Made by a program: the position numbers and the translations under genes. This document shows, piece by piece, positions 26,313-38,310 of a stretch of DNA of 64,000 nucleotides; the first letter of the stretch is position 1, and every line of letters starts with the position of its first letter. This DNA comes from Beroe forskalii (taxonomy: Eukaryota; Ctenophora; Nuda; Beroida; Beroidae): positions 896,531-960,530 of the forward strand of contig WFMF01000025.1 of assembly GCA_011033025.1 (NCBI GenBank). The letters are read 5' to 3'. Under the pieces are notes generated by a model that ran no database searches, was not told the DNA's origin, and worked only from the letters and a program-made list of their open reading frames with translations.

Positions 26313-26464
26313 CCTCCCATTATATGGGAGACTGACTGAATTGTTTTATTGCTCTTTGTTCTGAATATATTGAAATTGTATGTATTGAAATAATATTACT
26401 TGAGTTGAATGTAGCTTAAATGCAATCTGGATGGACCTTCAAGTGAGAGGATCATATTATTAAT

Positions 26465-29400
26465 ATGAGGAAAATGGAAAATGAATCTCAAATACTCCAT
26501 AGAGATGGTATCTTAAGTGAAATATGCCTGTTGATCAAATTCAACATACCATTTGTGTACATAAATGGCCCCCCAAATAGTGGGAAATCTCATTGCATGG
26601 ATCATGCTGTTAACAAAGTTGGATGTAATCAGAAAATTGGTGCGTTTCCAATAGTTTCCAACAAGCCCAACAAATGCTCTTTTTGATTCATCATTGCAGT
26701 GAATCACACATGGCTTGACTTTTACAAAAAATGACATATTATGTTTAAATCTGAGGCATTTGCATTGACTTAGGTTGATCAAAAATCAGGTTCAATGTAA
26801 AAATGCACGCAAATTATGCTATGAATAATATTTTTTCATGCCTCAGTTAGAAAACGAAATTCCTCATTTTAGCCTCCAAAACTTTTTTAGCCCATTTGGG
26901 CCAAAAATTTGCATAAAATGGGCTCAAAATTTGTTTCTAAGGTACAGTATTTAGTATTCTAACTAATGCATAAAAATATTTGTAGCAACATTTGTGCGTG
27001 TTTTTGCATTAAACCTGATTTTCAAAGAACCTTAGTCAATGCAGACGCCTTAGAATTGTGTTTGATAAGTTGATACATTTTAGAATTATAAGTTTAATTT
27101 TCTGGTTGATCATGTTAATAATCAAGTACTGACAGGAAGTTTTGTTGGCTTTAACAAGAAATTTTGACTCCATACTATATAGCTTTTCTAAAATATAACC
27201 ATTTCAGTTGCAGTTGATATGAGGGATGTTATCAAAATCCAGGGATTTTTTCACTCAGTTCTCACCCAGTTGGCTTGCAATCACATTCCTGATCATATAT
27301 CTGATTTCATAGGAATTATCAATGATATCATCTCCGAGGAAAAAACTTTCTGTATAGTCATAAAACATGCTCAAATGTTGAATGAGTTGAATTCAATGTT
27401 GTTTGCTTCTTTAACTGTCATCAATCAACTTACTAATGGAAAGGTATGTTATCATTCATAATAACTTAATTTCTGAAGAATTACTTGCAAACAGAATTAG
27501 GTACTATACTGTATACACAATATTTATATTGCTATTTACATAACACAATGCAAATGTTTACATATGAATTTATTGAAATGATAAGGTGACTGTGACAATG
27601 GTATCTGATACTCCATGGGATTTGATATATCACAGCAATGGATCCACTCTAACTCCTCCTGTAACTGTGTACATTCCTCCATATACCCGCTGTCAGGTAT
27701 GTGATATAGCTCTACCCATACTTAAATTTTCTACACCTAGTGATGTCAACCAGTAGCCTCATCTCACTTCATATGCTGGCTACCAATACATGCATTGGTA
27801 TTTTGCCATTAAATGGGAACAAAGCATCTGTAGGCATAGCAATTGAAATTTGCTCTAAGAAATAAGAAATCATGTAATTGTAACTTTGGTGTTGGGGTCA
27901 GTTAGAAATTCCAGTTTAAAAAAAGGGTGGGTTAAATTAGGGCTAATAAGTTATTGCTCTATAGATATTTGACTTATAGACCCCAAATGATTCAAAATAA
28001 CAACATTTTCAGATTGTCGAGATTGTTGCACTGTGTTTGCTTGAAGAGCATAACAACCTCTGTACTCAGCTGGATGTTGGTTTAGCTGAACTTCAAAAAT
28101 ATGTCAGAACATGTGTTTATGATTCTCTTACCTTATATACTAGTTCAATCAGGGTAAATAAACATATCTTTTCACCATTTTTCATTCTTATGAAAATAAT
28201 ATTTTATTACAGTCAGTAATTGGAGTAACAAAATTTGTTACTCCAATTACTGACTGTAATTAAATGAAAAATACGGGAATATTTAATATTCCCTATTTTT
28301 CATTGAGGGAGGGTTAGTAATGGACAAACTCTGGAAGTGCCTCGAAAATTTGTACATACTACGTCTACTTCTATGCTATCAATCAATCAGTGTGCAGTAT
28401 TTCTGTGCATGTGTGAGATTGTCAATATCTTCATTGTTCATCTGTCTATCCTCCATACACCATAAATTCAAATTACCATTTTTATGAAAATGCATAAAAC
28501 TAAGTTGTCTCTAGGAGCTATCCAGTCATCCTAGGCAAGATCCTTCCCAGTGTCTAAAAATCAGGAATTTGGCACCTTACATTATTATTAGCGACACACT
28601 GGTGCCTGATAATTTGATATTATCAGCACAAAGGTGACTAATAGGATTCTACATAAACTGCATAAACCTGCCAAGGAGGTGCAATGTGTATAGTGGGCAA
28701 TTAAGTGAAAGATGGAAGTGATATTGATAATAATATCACACAAGACATTAGCAGAGTTTTACTATTGTTGATAACACAGCACACATGACCAATGACAGCT
28801 AATTACCTATATGTCTATATCATTACTATTTCAGTAATGTGTTAGAGTATATATGCCAAACTAAATGTTTACTTTTGCTCCTTAATAAAGATCAAATAAA
28901 CCATCATACATTCTGCAATAACCTGCAAAATGTGGTGTAATATACCCTTAAACAATGTCAGATGATCTAAAAGATGAAACTTTATTTTCAAGCTTCATAA
29001 ATATAAATAAGATAATATGTTGAATGCTCAGTCGAAGCTTTTACTTATAATAATATTCAACATGGTGAAATCGAACAATAGATTCACGTGAGAGATAGCT
29101 GAAAAAGTAATTATTCAAACAATGAGATGGGGTCCTGGTACATTTTTTCATGGAGCATTATATGATCAAAAGTACCCAAACAGTGGTGTCTGTGACAAAT
29201 ATCGAAAAGTACATAATAATATTATTATGATACTTATTAGATCCTTGGTAGGTAAAAATAGGTGGTATTTTTGCTCAAATTGTGGAATAGTCATCAAATG
29301 TTCCATGAAAAATGTATCTACCCCCAATTGAGACTTGAACTATGTTATTTTTATATTAAGAAGAATATTCACCTACATTGAATGCTTAGTCAAGCCTTTT

Positions 29401-32400
29401 GTTAATATTCATCACAATCAAAACTTTGAATAGATTTACTAGAAAGATTAGAACAATAAAAAGTTTCTTCACACGCATAAAATATCCCCTTAAAATGAGA
29501 TTTGAAGACCTCCTTTTTATTTTTGAGAAAAATTGTTTTAGCCTTGTTTGCTTTCTAGATAATATTCAACTGAGTTATCTTTTAACCGAGAAGAAAACAC
29601 TGCCCTTCAAAATTTTTAACTGTTTTATCACGATCTGATTACCCTTAACCATTACACGATGGAGCGATAGTTAAGGGTAACTTCATTGTTTCAACAGGTC
29701 TCACATGGAGTGATAAAAGTTTGGGAAAGTATAAAATTCCATCAAAACTAGTTATTGGACATTGTCAAATGTTAGTTCTACTGTCGCATGGATTATATAA
29801 ATTCGAATGTGATTTTTACTGATAAACAGCCCTTTAAAATTACTGTATAGTGGCATTCACAAAAGTTTTGTGAAGGAGCAATGAAAATTTAAGTGATTAA
29901 GTGATAACTCTTAACTGGAACATTAATATGGAGTAAGGTGAGAATGAACAAATAAATTTTTGTGGGTTTGGTGCTGCAATCATAACAAAATACTGCAATC
30001 GATTTTCTAATTCAAGGATTGACATAAGAGGTGGAAGAGACTAAACTGTAAATCATCAGCAGTTACCCTACAGTTGTAAGGTCTCCCTGCCATCTGCGAT
30101 TCGCAATTGATGGCTGAGAAACAATTTTCTGCTCAGTCCATCTGACTTATCAGTATTATGTTAGGTGATTAGGTATACAATTAACCTATTATCCATCTCA
30201 TGAGTCATGGTACATGTGATATCATAAATTTTCAAACTCAGCTAAAGCCTCTTGTAATAATTTTCAAGAACACACTCCCATTCATAAGTCAGAGCCACTC
30301 AAGTTTTTATCATTTTCTGCATGTGGGCAGCCCGAAAATGAAAATATGTTCTCAGAAGAACAGAAAACGTGCATCGTGCACATGTTTTAAACACCAAAGC
30401 CTGGCCTATACACTTAAGAATTGGAATTGAAATGATAAAATTACATAAAAAATTATACAATGATGGAGCCAACAATTTATTAAATGCCCAAAATTAAATT
30501 ACATAATATCACTAGGAGGTAAACTCCTCGTATAAATTACATAGCACATAGATTAAATAGACCCTAATAAGAGAGAAAATTGAAAGCTGGACAATATAGG
30601 AAAATTAACTGCTATGAACATTGAACTGCTATCAGAATCTCGTTTGGGACTATCTTGTTGATTTGAACATTTAAAGTTGTTCTAGTTTCTAACTCAAGAA
30701 TGTCTGAAATAAGTTTCATATGCCCATTGCCCATCTCAAAAATCAAATGCAATTCTAACTTATTAAGCTTTAAAAGCATGAACGATTTAAATGTCTGAAA
30801 TAAGTTTGATATGCCTTTCTCAAAAGTCAAATGTATTTTTGACTCAGAATGGATTTAATAAAATATAAAGGGATGCAAGACATAATACTTTAATAAATGC
30901 TTGTTTGCAATTCAAACACACAATCCCTGAGTCAGTTAATTGTATATATCAGCTGACATGCCTAAGTCTACTTCTCATCTAAGTCTAATGGACAGGCCAA
31001 AAATGCTTTTCTCAGTTGTTTATTTTCAACACTTCAATCCTTATTCGCACATTATTTTGCTGTAGCTGTACTAGTTTTGCTGACCTTACTTCAGCACTGA
31101 CCCTTTTCTGCAAATCTATCCTTCATTACATTATATCACCTCACTCCTACTTTGAAGGATTGAGAAAAAATTAATTGAAAAATGCTTTTCAACTTTCATT
31201 TCCCAGATTCAGGTCATGGTTATGAGAATTTTCTTTGCTGTTGGAATATTTTGTTTTCCCTTTACATCTTCTTTGCATCATAAAGAATATCAAACTGAAA
31301 GTTTCAAAACAGTGAATCTTAATTATAAGGAGATCAAATCACTTCAAGGTCTAGGAGTGAAACAGTGTACATTTGTGGTAATCAAGGGATACATTAAAGA
31401 GCATTGCCTTCTAGATGACAACCATTGGTACTTCAAGTGTCCATTTTCTAATCAATTTTACATGGTAACTCATCAGAGATGTGGCCGGCAAGAGTTTTCC
31501 TACATCTGCCCAGATGACCCTTCCTTTTATCAGTCTTGTGGGCATGATCCTTGTACAAGACATAACATTGTTGTTAATCGAGGTGAGGGTGTTTGTGGGG
31601 AAATATTGTGTTTTGCAAATATCAATGGCGATATTTATGACAATTTCAGTGAAATGAATGTGAATACCTCGTTATTAGGTGATCCCTTCTTCAATTTTTT
31701 GAGATGCAATGGAGTGAGAGATTGTGAGAATTCATTGAATGGTTTTTCAGTGGATGAAAATCAGTGTGAGGATCATGTTAGCAGGCTATTTCATTGCGGG
31801 CCATGTTCTGGCAAATTTTCAGTTGATTGGAAGATCTCAAGAAAATTGTTGTGTGATAAGGTTTGTGATTGTTACAATTGTTTTGATGAAGCCAGGCGTA
31901 CTGATGGTAACTTCACAAGTTTTGGAATCATATGTTCACTTGAACGAAACAGCCGTCTCCCTGGACGAAGTTGCAGTATTGGTTGGATTGATTATGTACA
32001 ACCGAGATACATCTGTGATGGCCATGTTCACTGTAGAAACGGTATGGATGAAATTGGATGTGATCCAAATGATGTGTGCCAGGCAGCATACCCCCTCTAC
32101 AACAACCAGCTCTCCGGCAATGGCACTTTGTACAGAAGGATGTTACATCCCCAAAGCAAATGTTCAAATCCTCAGAAGCAAGGTGCTCTAATTAAGCTCC
32201 AAGTTTGTCTCGATTATCGGGATCAGATGAACTGCACAAATTCCAGTATAAGAGTATAAGCCCTCTCATTTGCAATGTGAATGGTTATCTTACCACCCTC
32301 TCGGAACATGTTATATGTAAGGATTATAACATATGTGACGACAATAGTGATGTCACTTGCACAGCTTTTAGCAGACATTGTGTGATTCATAAGCACCAAA

Positions 32401-35400
32401 TGTGTGATGGAGTTACAGACTGTCAAGATTTTGCTGATGAGAAAGCATCATTATGTGAGAAATTTTTGCTATCAGAAGTATCTTGTGTGCGAAGATTCTC
32501 ATATACAAAAGATAATGTTTCAATTCCTGCTTCATGGGTGAGGGACGGCTTGGCAGACTGTGTCAACGAACTCGATGAAGATTCCAGTATCTGGTTCAAA
32601 GTCTGTGGTACTGGAGATCAAGTCGTTTACTCCTACAAGAAAAAAATTACCTGTGCCAATATGCCGTTGCTTAAGTGTCCAAAATCAGAAAATTACATGA
32701 CTATTACTAACCTATGTAAAGATTTTCTAAACTGTGATCAAATTATATGCAAGAGATCAAGATGGAATTATGAAACTTCTTACCAAATAGGCATATCCAA
32801 TGATCTCAAAAGAACCTTCTTTTGCTATTCTGGACTCAGAAGCCTAGAAAACCTCATTGGACAGTGTGTATTAACACAGATAGACAGAAAGTCTGCTATA
32901 TATGGCGTTGAAGGAAACAGCATTCTTTTGAGCCCAAACTACGCTAAACATCTTAATTGCCGGACCATCTTTGGGGAGCTTTACCTTCTCCTTGCATGTG
33001 CAAATCTTTGCAAAGATGCTGTCACTTGCCCACTAAAACCATTAAACCACAGTTCTTGTTTTTCCAGTCAATCCAGGGTTCTCACCATAACAGACAAAAG
33101 AGAACTAACTGTAGCCTTCAAGTTCCATGATGGATCATTCAATCAAGACGCTTTTGAATGTGGCAATGGTGTATGTATACCTTATGACAAAGTTTGTAAC
33201 TTAAAGGACGACTGTGGGGATTCATCTGATGAAAGTAACTGCTACAATAGCTTCAAATGTCTTGATTCAAGTGAATACATTGCTGTAGGTAAGAAGTGTG
33301 ATGGAGTATTTGACTGTTTGGACTACAGTGATGAGTGTAATAATTTCTGTGACAACCAGGTCAAGATTTTTACAAACCAAGCAATGTTTCATTTGGCCCT
33401 GATCTTTGGGTTGATTGCAACACTTCTAAACATATGGGTTATTATAAAAGGTTTAAAGAATTATTGTGACTTGAAAACATCCACTGCAAAAATAAATGAA
33501 GCGTTTGTATTGGTGGTGTCCTCTGGAGACCTTTTACAAGGTGTCTTCGTCGTACTAGTTGCTGTTTCCGACAAATATTTCAATAAGAGTACGTGTAAAA
33601 CTCAATTCGAGTGGGTTACAAGTGACCTTTGCATAGCTCTGGGCATCATGTCAACCATGGGATCTCTAGTGTCTCTTTATACAATGTCGATACTCAGTTT
33701 ATTCCGAGCCACTACAACAAGGTCAATAAAAAGATCACAGGAAAGTTTATCCATTAAACAGCAGATAAAATTATTTGGGGGTATATTGGGGATTTACCTT
33801 TTAGCTGGCTTGGTTGCTATTGCACCAACATTTACATATCTTGAGTCATACTTCATTCAAGCACTTAAGTATGATGAAAATCCTCTTTTTGTTGGAAGTT
33901 TGGATAAAGACCATCATGTTTCGATTATTGAGGCCTACTATGGGAGATTGTCAAAACTGAAAATTACATGGAAATCTATTGGCCGCTTAGTTGGAGATAT
34001 GTTTGTCAAGGAAAAAGTAGTTGGCACAAGAATAAGTTTCTATGGAAGTAATGGATTTTGTCTGTTCAATTACTTTGTCGACTTTCAAAATTCTCAGATT
34101 TGGGTATCTGGCACAGTCCTCACAAGTAACATTGTCTGTGTGACTATTATCACAATCAGTTACATTTCTATCAACTTCGTGACAGCTCGAAGTTCTAAAG
34201 TTGCTGGCAAAAACAACAAAGCTGTTCTGGCAAGAAATAAAAGCATCCAGCGGAAGATAAGCATTCTCATTGTCACAGATGTGCTTTCCTGGGTGTCATT
34301 TTTCATTGTGTGGCTGATTCACATCTCGGAGGCCTTCAGCACTTCCAGTTGGCATTCTCTTTTCAGTATCATCATTCTACCAGCAAACTCAGTCATAAAT
34401 CCTCTTTTAATCCTTGATAAGTACTTTTTTCATTTTTTCATGTTTGGTAAGAATTTTTTTCTGCATGCGTGGCAATCATTCATGAGATTTTTACAACCTG
34501 TTCCTTGTGATACTTCAAATGAACTTGAGATGCAGGTTGTTGGTTCAAATGAACAGAAATGAAATCACAAGTATTGTGAGAGGTACATTGTCATAAAGTA
34601 GAGGCATTGCTTTGCTGCAGTAGACTGGTATTGTGAAATACCAGGTGTACATTGTGAGAAAGTGGAGGCCCTGTCTTACTGTCGACTGGTAAATTTGTGA
34701 GGAGTAAATTGTGATTAAGTAAGAATGGAGACCTTGATCTACTGTAGACTGGTATTGACTCTAGATGGAGGCTATTGGACATTTTCCAGTCTTCATGGAG
34801 TTTATATGTGACTGTACAGGAGTGTTGCAACTAGCAACTCACCATGTTGCTGTATTATGAAGTTTGCTGTGAGATTCATAACTCATTTGAAAGCCAGTGT
34901 TTTGTTTGTTTATCTGAGTGTATGTATGACATTTGATCTCAGGTCCTCTGGACACATCATCTCCTTTTCCTGACCTTTAAATGTACTTCAGCGAAAGACC
35001 AGGAATTTACATATCTCTATTACATACGAATGAAATGAGTATGTAATATAGAACTATAGGTCGAAGGAGTAACCTAATACCACATATATGTAGTGAGCGC
35101 GAACTATATATAAACATTATTGGCCGAAGCGAAGCTGAGGCCAATAATGGTTTGTTTTGGACGAGGCGAAGCCGAGTTCAAAACAATGTGGTATTAGGTA
35201 CTCCTGAACCTATGGTAATATTACATGGCAAATTACATGAATTATGTGGTGGAAACTCATAAGAAATATGAAACATGACGTCTCATAGTTGTACTTGTAT
35301 CAGGCGTCATGGTAAGAGTGCTCTCGCCAGTAATTGCATTTTTGTCGGGCCTCAAGACATGTACTTGTAGACATGTGTCGATGGAATGCATATTGTGATG

Positions 35401-38310
35401 ACATGTAGCAATTTACCACAGTGAAGCAAGATAACGGCGTCATTTGAACAGCCTGTTGATCATTGGAGTCTTAAATACCACAAAATTCGAATATCTGCGT
35501 TCCAACCAAATTATTCAAATTGAATTGGCACTTGAGGCGGCAGGTATCATTACTCGTGTAATGGTCCGCAAACAAATGTAGACAACTCACGTCATAAACT
35601 TTCTTATTGAATCTACGACGATGTCATCATTGTAAATACCCTATCAACTCTTGGAAAATCCTATAACATGGGGTTATAGGATCCGAACGACTTTAAAAAG
35701 ATATGTAGGCGACTCACGTCATAAACTTTCATATTGAATCTACGTCGGAGTCATCATTGTAGCTCGGGCTTATAGGGTCGGAAACGACCACATAACATGG
35801 GGTTACAGGATCCCAACCGACCACATAACATGGGGTTACAGGATCCAACCGACCCTATACTAAAGAAATTCCCCGATGTATATGGTGGCAAATAAGGGCT
35901 TATGAGCCATGTAATAGGATATAAATATTGAGTAGCTTGCTACGAAATATTTATATCTAATTTATCACGCGACACTCGAAGAGTGGAGCCGTGATAAATT
36001 TAGATATGTTATGAATGGCTTTCGCTAAAGTAATATAATAGTCTCACGCACATTTAACATAGCTCCTCTGCGAATTACATCCCTTGATATCTAGCGTCTC
36101 TCACATACACTCTATAAGGATGCTAAATGAAAAACCCATCTATTACATGAGCTCTATTTGATAAATCCGACACCGCATCAATGTTATATCTTCTCTACAT
36201 CAACATTATATCAACATATATAAAATAGATCTTTGCTAATTCACATGCCAAGTTATCATGCGTCTTCTTTGTATCCTTATGTAATTTATAGCCCCAAGAT
36301 GAATATTATTCACAGTCATCCCCAAACCACAGCTACATATAACCTACGTGTTACAAATATGCAGAACACGTTCGACTATTATATTACTTTAGCGAAAGCC
36401 ATTCATAACATATCTAAATTTATCATGGCTCCATTCTTCGAGTGTCGCGTGATAAATTAGATATAAATATTTCGTAGCAAGCTACTCAATATTTATATCC
36501 TATTACATACTCATTTCATTCGTATGTAATAGAGATATGTTAATTCCTGGTCTTTCGCTAAAGTACATATAATAGTCGAATGTTTCTGCATATTCATGCA
36601 ATATGTAGGTTATATGTAGCTGTGGTTTGGGATGATTGTAATATTCATCTTGGGGCTAAGCTATAAGAATACAAAGAAGACGCATGATAACTTTGGCATG
36701 TGAATTAGATATTTATAATGTTGATGTGAAGATATAACATTGATGCGTCGATCAAATAGAGCTCATGTAATAGATGGGGTTTTCATTTAGCATCCTATAA
36801 AGAAGTATATGTGAGAGACATAGATATCAAGGATAACTGCAGGAGCTATGTTAAATGTGCGTGAGACTATTATACCTTAATAACCCCAACCCTAACCCAA
36901 GTCCTGAACCCTAATCCAGACCTTAATACAAACCTGAATGCATTCCCTAAACTTTGCTCGGAGTTGAAATATTACGAGGTAAGTGTCGTGTAATAAATGT
37001 TTTAATTTATTTATTTATTAGATCAATTAATAATGTTTGTTTCCCTTCCTTGGTCACTTTATAATAATCTCCCAACTTCCCTATATCGAAGAGAGTACAT
37101 CTCCCTCACATTTGTGGACACCTCCTCAAAATATCTCCCTCAAGCTATAAGTTGGTAATATACTGAGTGACATAGGTAATCACCATGAACATTGAGCAAT
37201 TCTTGATCAAGTAAGTGATGAATGAAATATACCTAATATTATTAGGTAAGAACAGAAAGTATCATAATTTCCAATTGCAATTTTGGATGTTATGTCGGTT
37301 TGCTCAAACCTTCAAACCAATGAAGACGTTTTTATGTATATTGTACAATGCTGATGAAAATTTTCGGTTTAATGCAAAGATGTAAGCACGAGACATTGCT
37401 CAAAACTTGAAAGGAAATTACGAAATATTAATGTGAATGCATGTGCAAACTGGCGTTAGATTGATTTGCATGCCATAAATGTGTCGAAATACACTTGCCA
37501 TTTGTGTATTAATTCCTTAACTTTAATCACTTATAAATTTCATGGTTCATGAATTTCATACTGTAGATCAGTAACTGCTTATAACTGGGGAGGGAAATTT
37601 AAGCGCTTCTGTAACCAAAGTTCCGAGAAAGTGGATGCAATTCTAGTTGTAACTTTGTAACTCCTTGTTGCGAAATGTATTCAATTTATATATATACGTC
37701 TTATATCCTACCAACCAAGTTAAGTAACAAGTTACCTTCACAGGAAATGATGTCTACTGCTAGTTGCTTACTTCCCAAGTATCTAGAACCAATTCAAGAT
37801 GGGGTCCTGAAGAAATCAGAAAACATTAAACTGTTTCATAGGATACAGCAGGATCTTGTAACCACCATGTCTGAATTGAGCTGTGTTCCACATCTCAACA
37901 AAGCTAATTTGGAATTGCCATACAACATGAGAGTACTTTTGGTCTGTGCATTTTTGGCTTCTCACAATCCAGCAAGACTGGACAAGAGGTTTTTCTGCAA
38001 GGGGAAAAGTTCTAGACGTAAAACAAAAACTAGAGCAGGAAGCAAATTGAGTGAAGTACTCAAAGGACCAAAAACGTTTCCCCTAGATAGGTTACTTGCA
38101 ATCCATGCTTCTGTGACACAGAGTGGGTGTATCCCGTGTTCCGATGTCATGTCTGCTATATCCACACTAGTTTCTTTAAACCTTATTGCTCGAGTCAGTG
38201 TAGACCTTCTAGAACAGCCCAAATTCAAGTGCCTAGCTACCTTGACAGCTGTCAAAAACCTCGCCAAGGAGTCAAGCATTGACTTCCAACAATTCTATTA
38301 TAATTATTGA
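26465..38310 (+). CDS. ORC5: Origin recognition complex subunit 5, five exons
   Basis: ORC5 is one of the six ORC subunits that bind replication origins and load MCM in the nucleus. Exons: 26465-26624, 27208-27443, 27586-27696, 28013-28153 and 37744-38310. Phases agree throughout and the product is 404 aa (human ORC5 is 435). Residues 29-42 hold the Walker A loop (GPPNSGKS, 35-42). FAVDMRDVIKIQGFFHSVL aligns with the human segment after the loop. VTVTMVSDTPWDLIYH matches the post-Walker B strand and sensor region. The last exon has LPKYLEPI, MRVLLVCAFLASHNPARLDK and GPKTFPLDRLLAI, hallmarks of the ORC5 C-terminal domain. The Walker B region reads IVIKHAQ instead of an acidic LDKAE-type motif. 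The fourth intron is 9.6 kb and contains a complete receptor gene. An AATAAA lies 66 bp after the stop. Start at the first ATG; an internal Met at residue 4 is also possible. Confidence 0.9.
26751..27053. mobile_element. MITE-like inverted repeat in ORC5 intron 1
   Basis: About 64 bp at 26,751-26,815 (CTGAGGCATTTGCATTGAC...) is repeated inverted at 26,988-27,053 with roughly 80% identity. About 170 bp of noncoding sequence lies between. There is no coding capacity. Confidence 0.55.
28206..28303. repeat. Two adjacent palindromes just inside ORC5 intron 4
   Basis: 28206-28260 is a perfect 55-nt palindrome: arms of 27 bp starting ATTACAGTCAGTAATTGG around a single central A. Right after it, 28266-28303 forms a second hairpin with GGGAATATT/AATATTCCC. 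They begin 53 bp after the exon 4 donor. Confidence 0.9.
28304..31215. other. ORC5 intron 4, 5' part; no gene seen
   Basis: AT-rich intron. A small inverted repeat TTACCCTTAAC/GTTAAGGGTAA lies at 29,638-29,682. Two degenerate copies of TGTCTGAAATAAGTTT lie about 95 bp apart (30,700-30,815). Open frames here lack domains. The last few hundred bases should contain the promoter of the nested receptor. Confidence 0.4.
31216..34562 (+). CDS. LDLa-repeat G-protein-coupled receptor (GRL101/relaxin-receptor-like), intronless, nested in ORC5
   Basis: Begins MVMRIFFAVGIFCFPFTSSL, a clear signal peptide, and encodes roughly 1,100 residues. The long ectodomain is cysteine-rich with several LDL-receptor class A modules: YICDGHVHCRNGMDEIGC, QMCDGVTDCQDFADE, VCNLKDDCGDSSDESNC and KCDGVFDCLDYSDEC. 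Seven hydrophobic segments follow from about 33,385 to 34,430. The DRY position reads LFRAT, TM6 has TDVLSWVSFF and TM7 has NPLLI. These resemble LGR/relaxin-type and mollusc GRL101 receptors rather than ordinary amine receptors. No leucine-rich repeats were seen. The reading frame changes once between about 32,205 and 32,259, inside the LDLa region; no GT-AG intron of matching phase bridges it. It is either a sequence error or a real lesion. The ligand is unknown; membrane location is inferred from the topology. Confidence 0.82.
34979..36877. mobile_element. Composite foldback/inverted-repeat complex in ORC5 intron 4
   Basis: Several nested inverted repeats share the same modules. About 70 bp at 34,979-35,049 (GCGAAAGACCAGGAATT, ATTACATACGAATGAAAT) returns inverted at 36,498-36,566. 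About 125 bp at 35,911-36,040 returns inverted at 36,370-36,505. A longer arm of about 330 bp (36,045-36,383) returns inverted at 36,566-36,877. Three direct copies of ACATAACATGGGGTTA lie at 35,664-35,858. No protein is encoded. It looks like foldback MITEs inserted into one another. Confidence 0.7.
35066..35204. repeat. Branched palindrome with GCGAAGC hairpins
   Basis: The outer stem is GGAGTAACCTAATACCACA (35066-35084) with its near-perfect complement at 35187-35204. Inside are two further hairpins: ATTATTGGCC GAAGCGAAGC TGAGGCCAATAAT and a second around GACGAGGCGAAGCCGAG. Drawn as one strand it makes a multi-branched cruciform. Confidence 0.75.
36878..37743. other. ORC5 intron 4, 3' part; no gene seen
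   Basis: 36,880-36,930 has degenerate telomere-like CCCTAA words (CCCCAACCCTAACCCAAG). The rest is AT-rich up to the exon 5 acceptor (CTTCACAG). Confidence 0.4.

Noticed and set aside
32205-34562. Treating the two GPCR frames as two genes
   Set aside because: The second part has no signal peptide or good start, and LDLa cysteines continue across the change; one gene with one frame discontinuity is simpler.
36878-36935. Interstitial telomere repeat
   Set aside because: Only a few degenerate CCCTAA words, not a tandem array.
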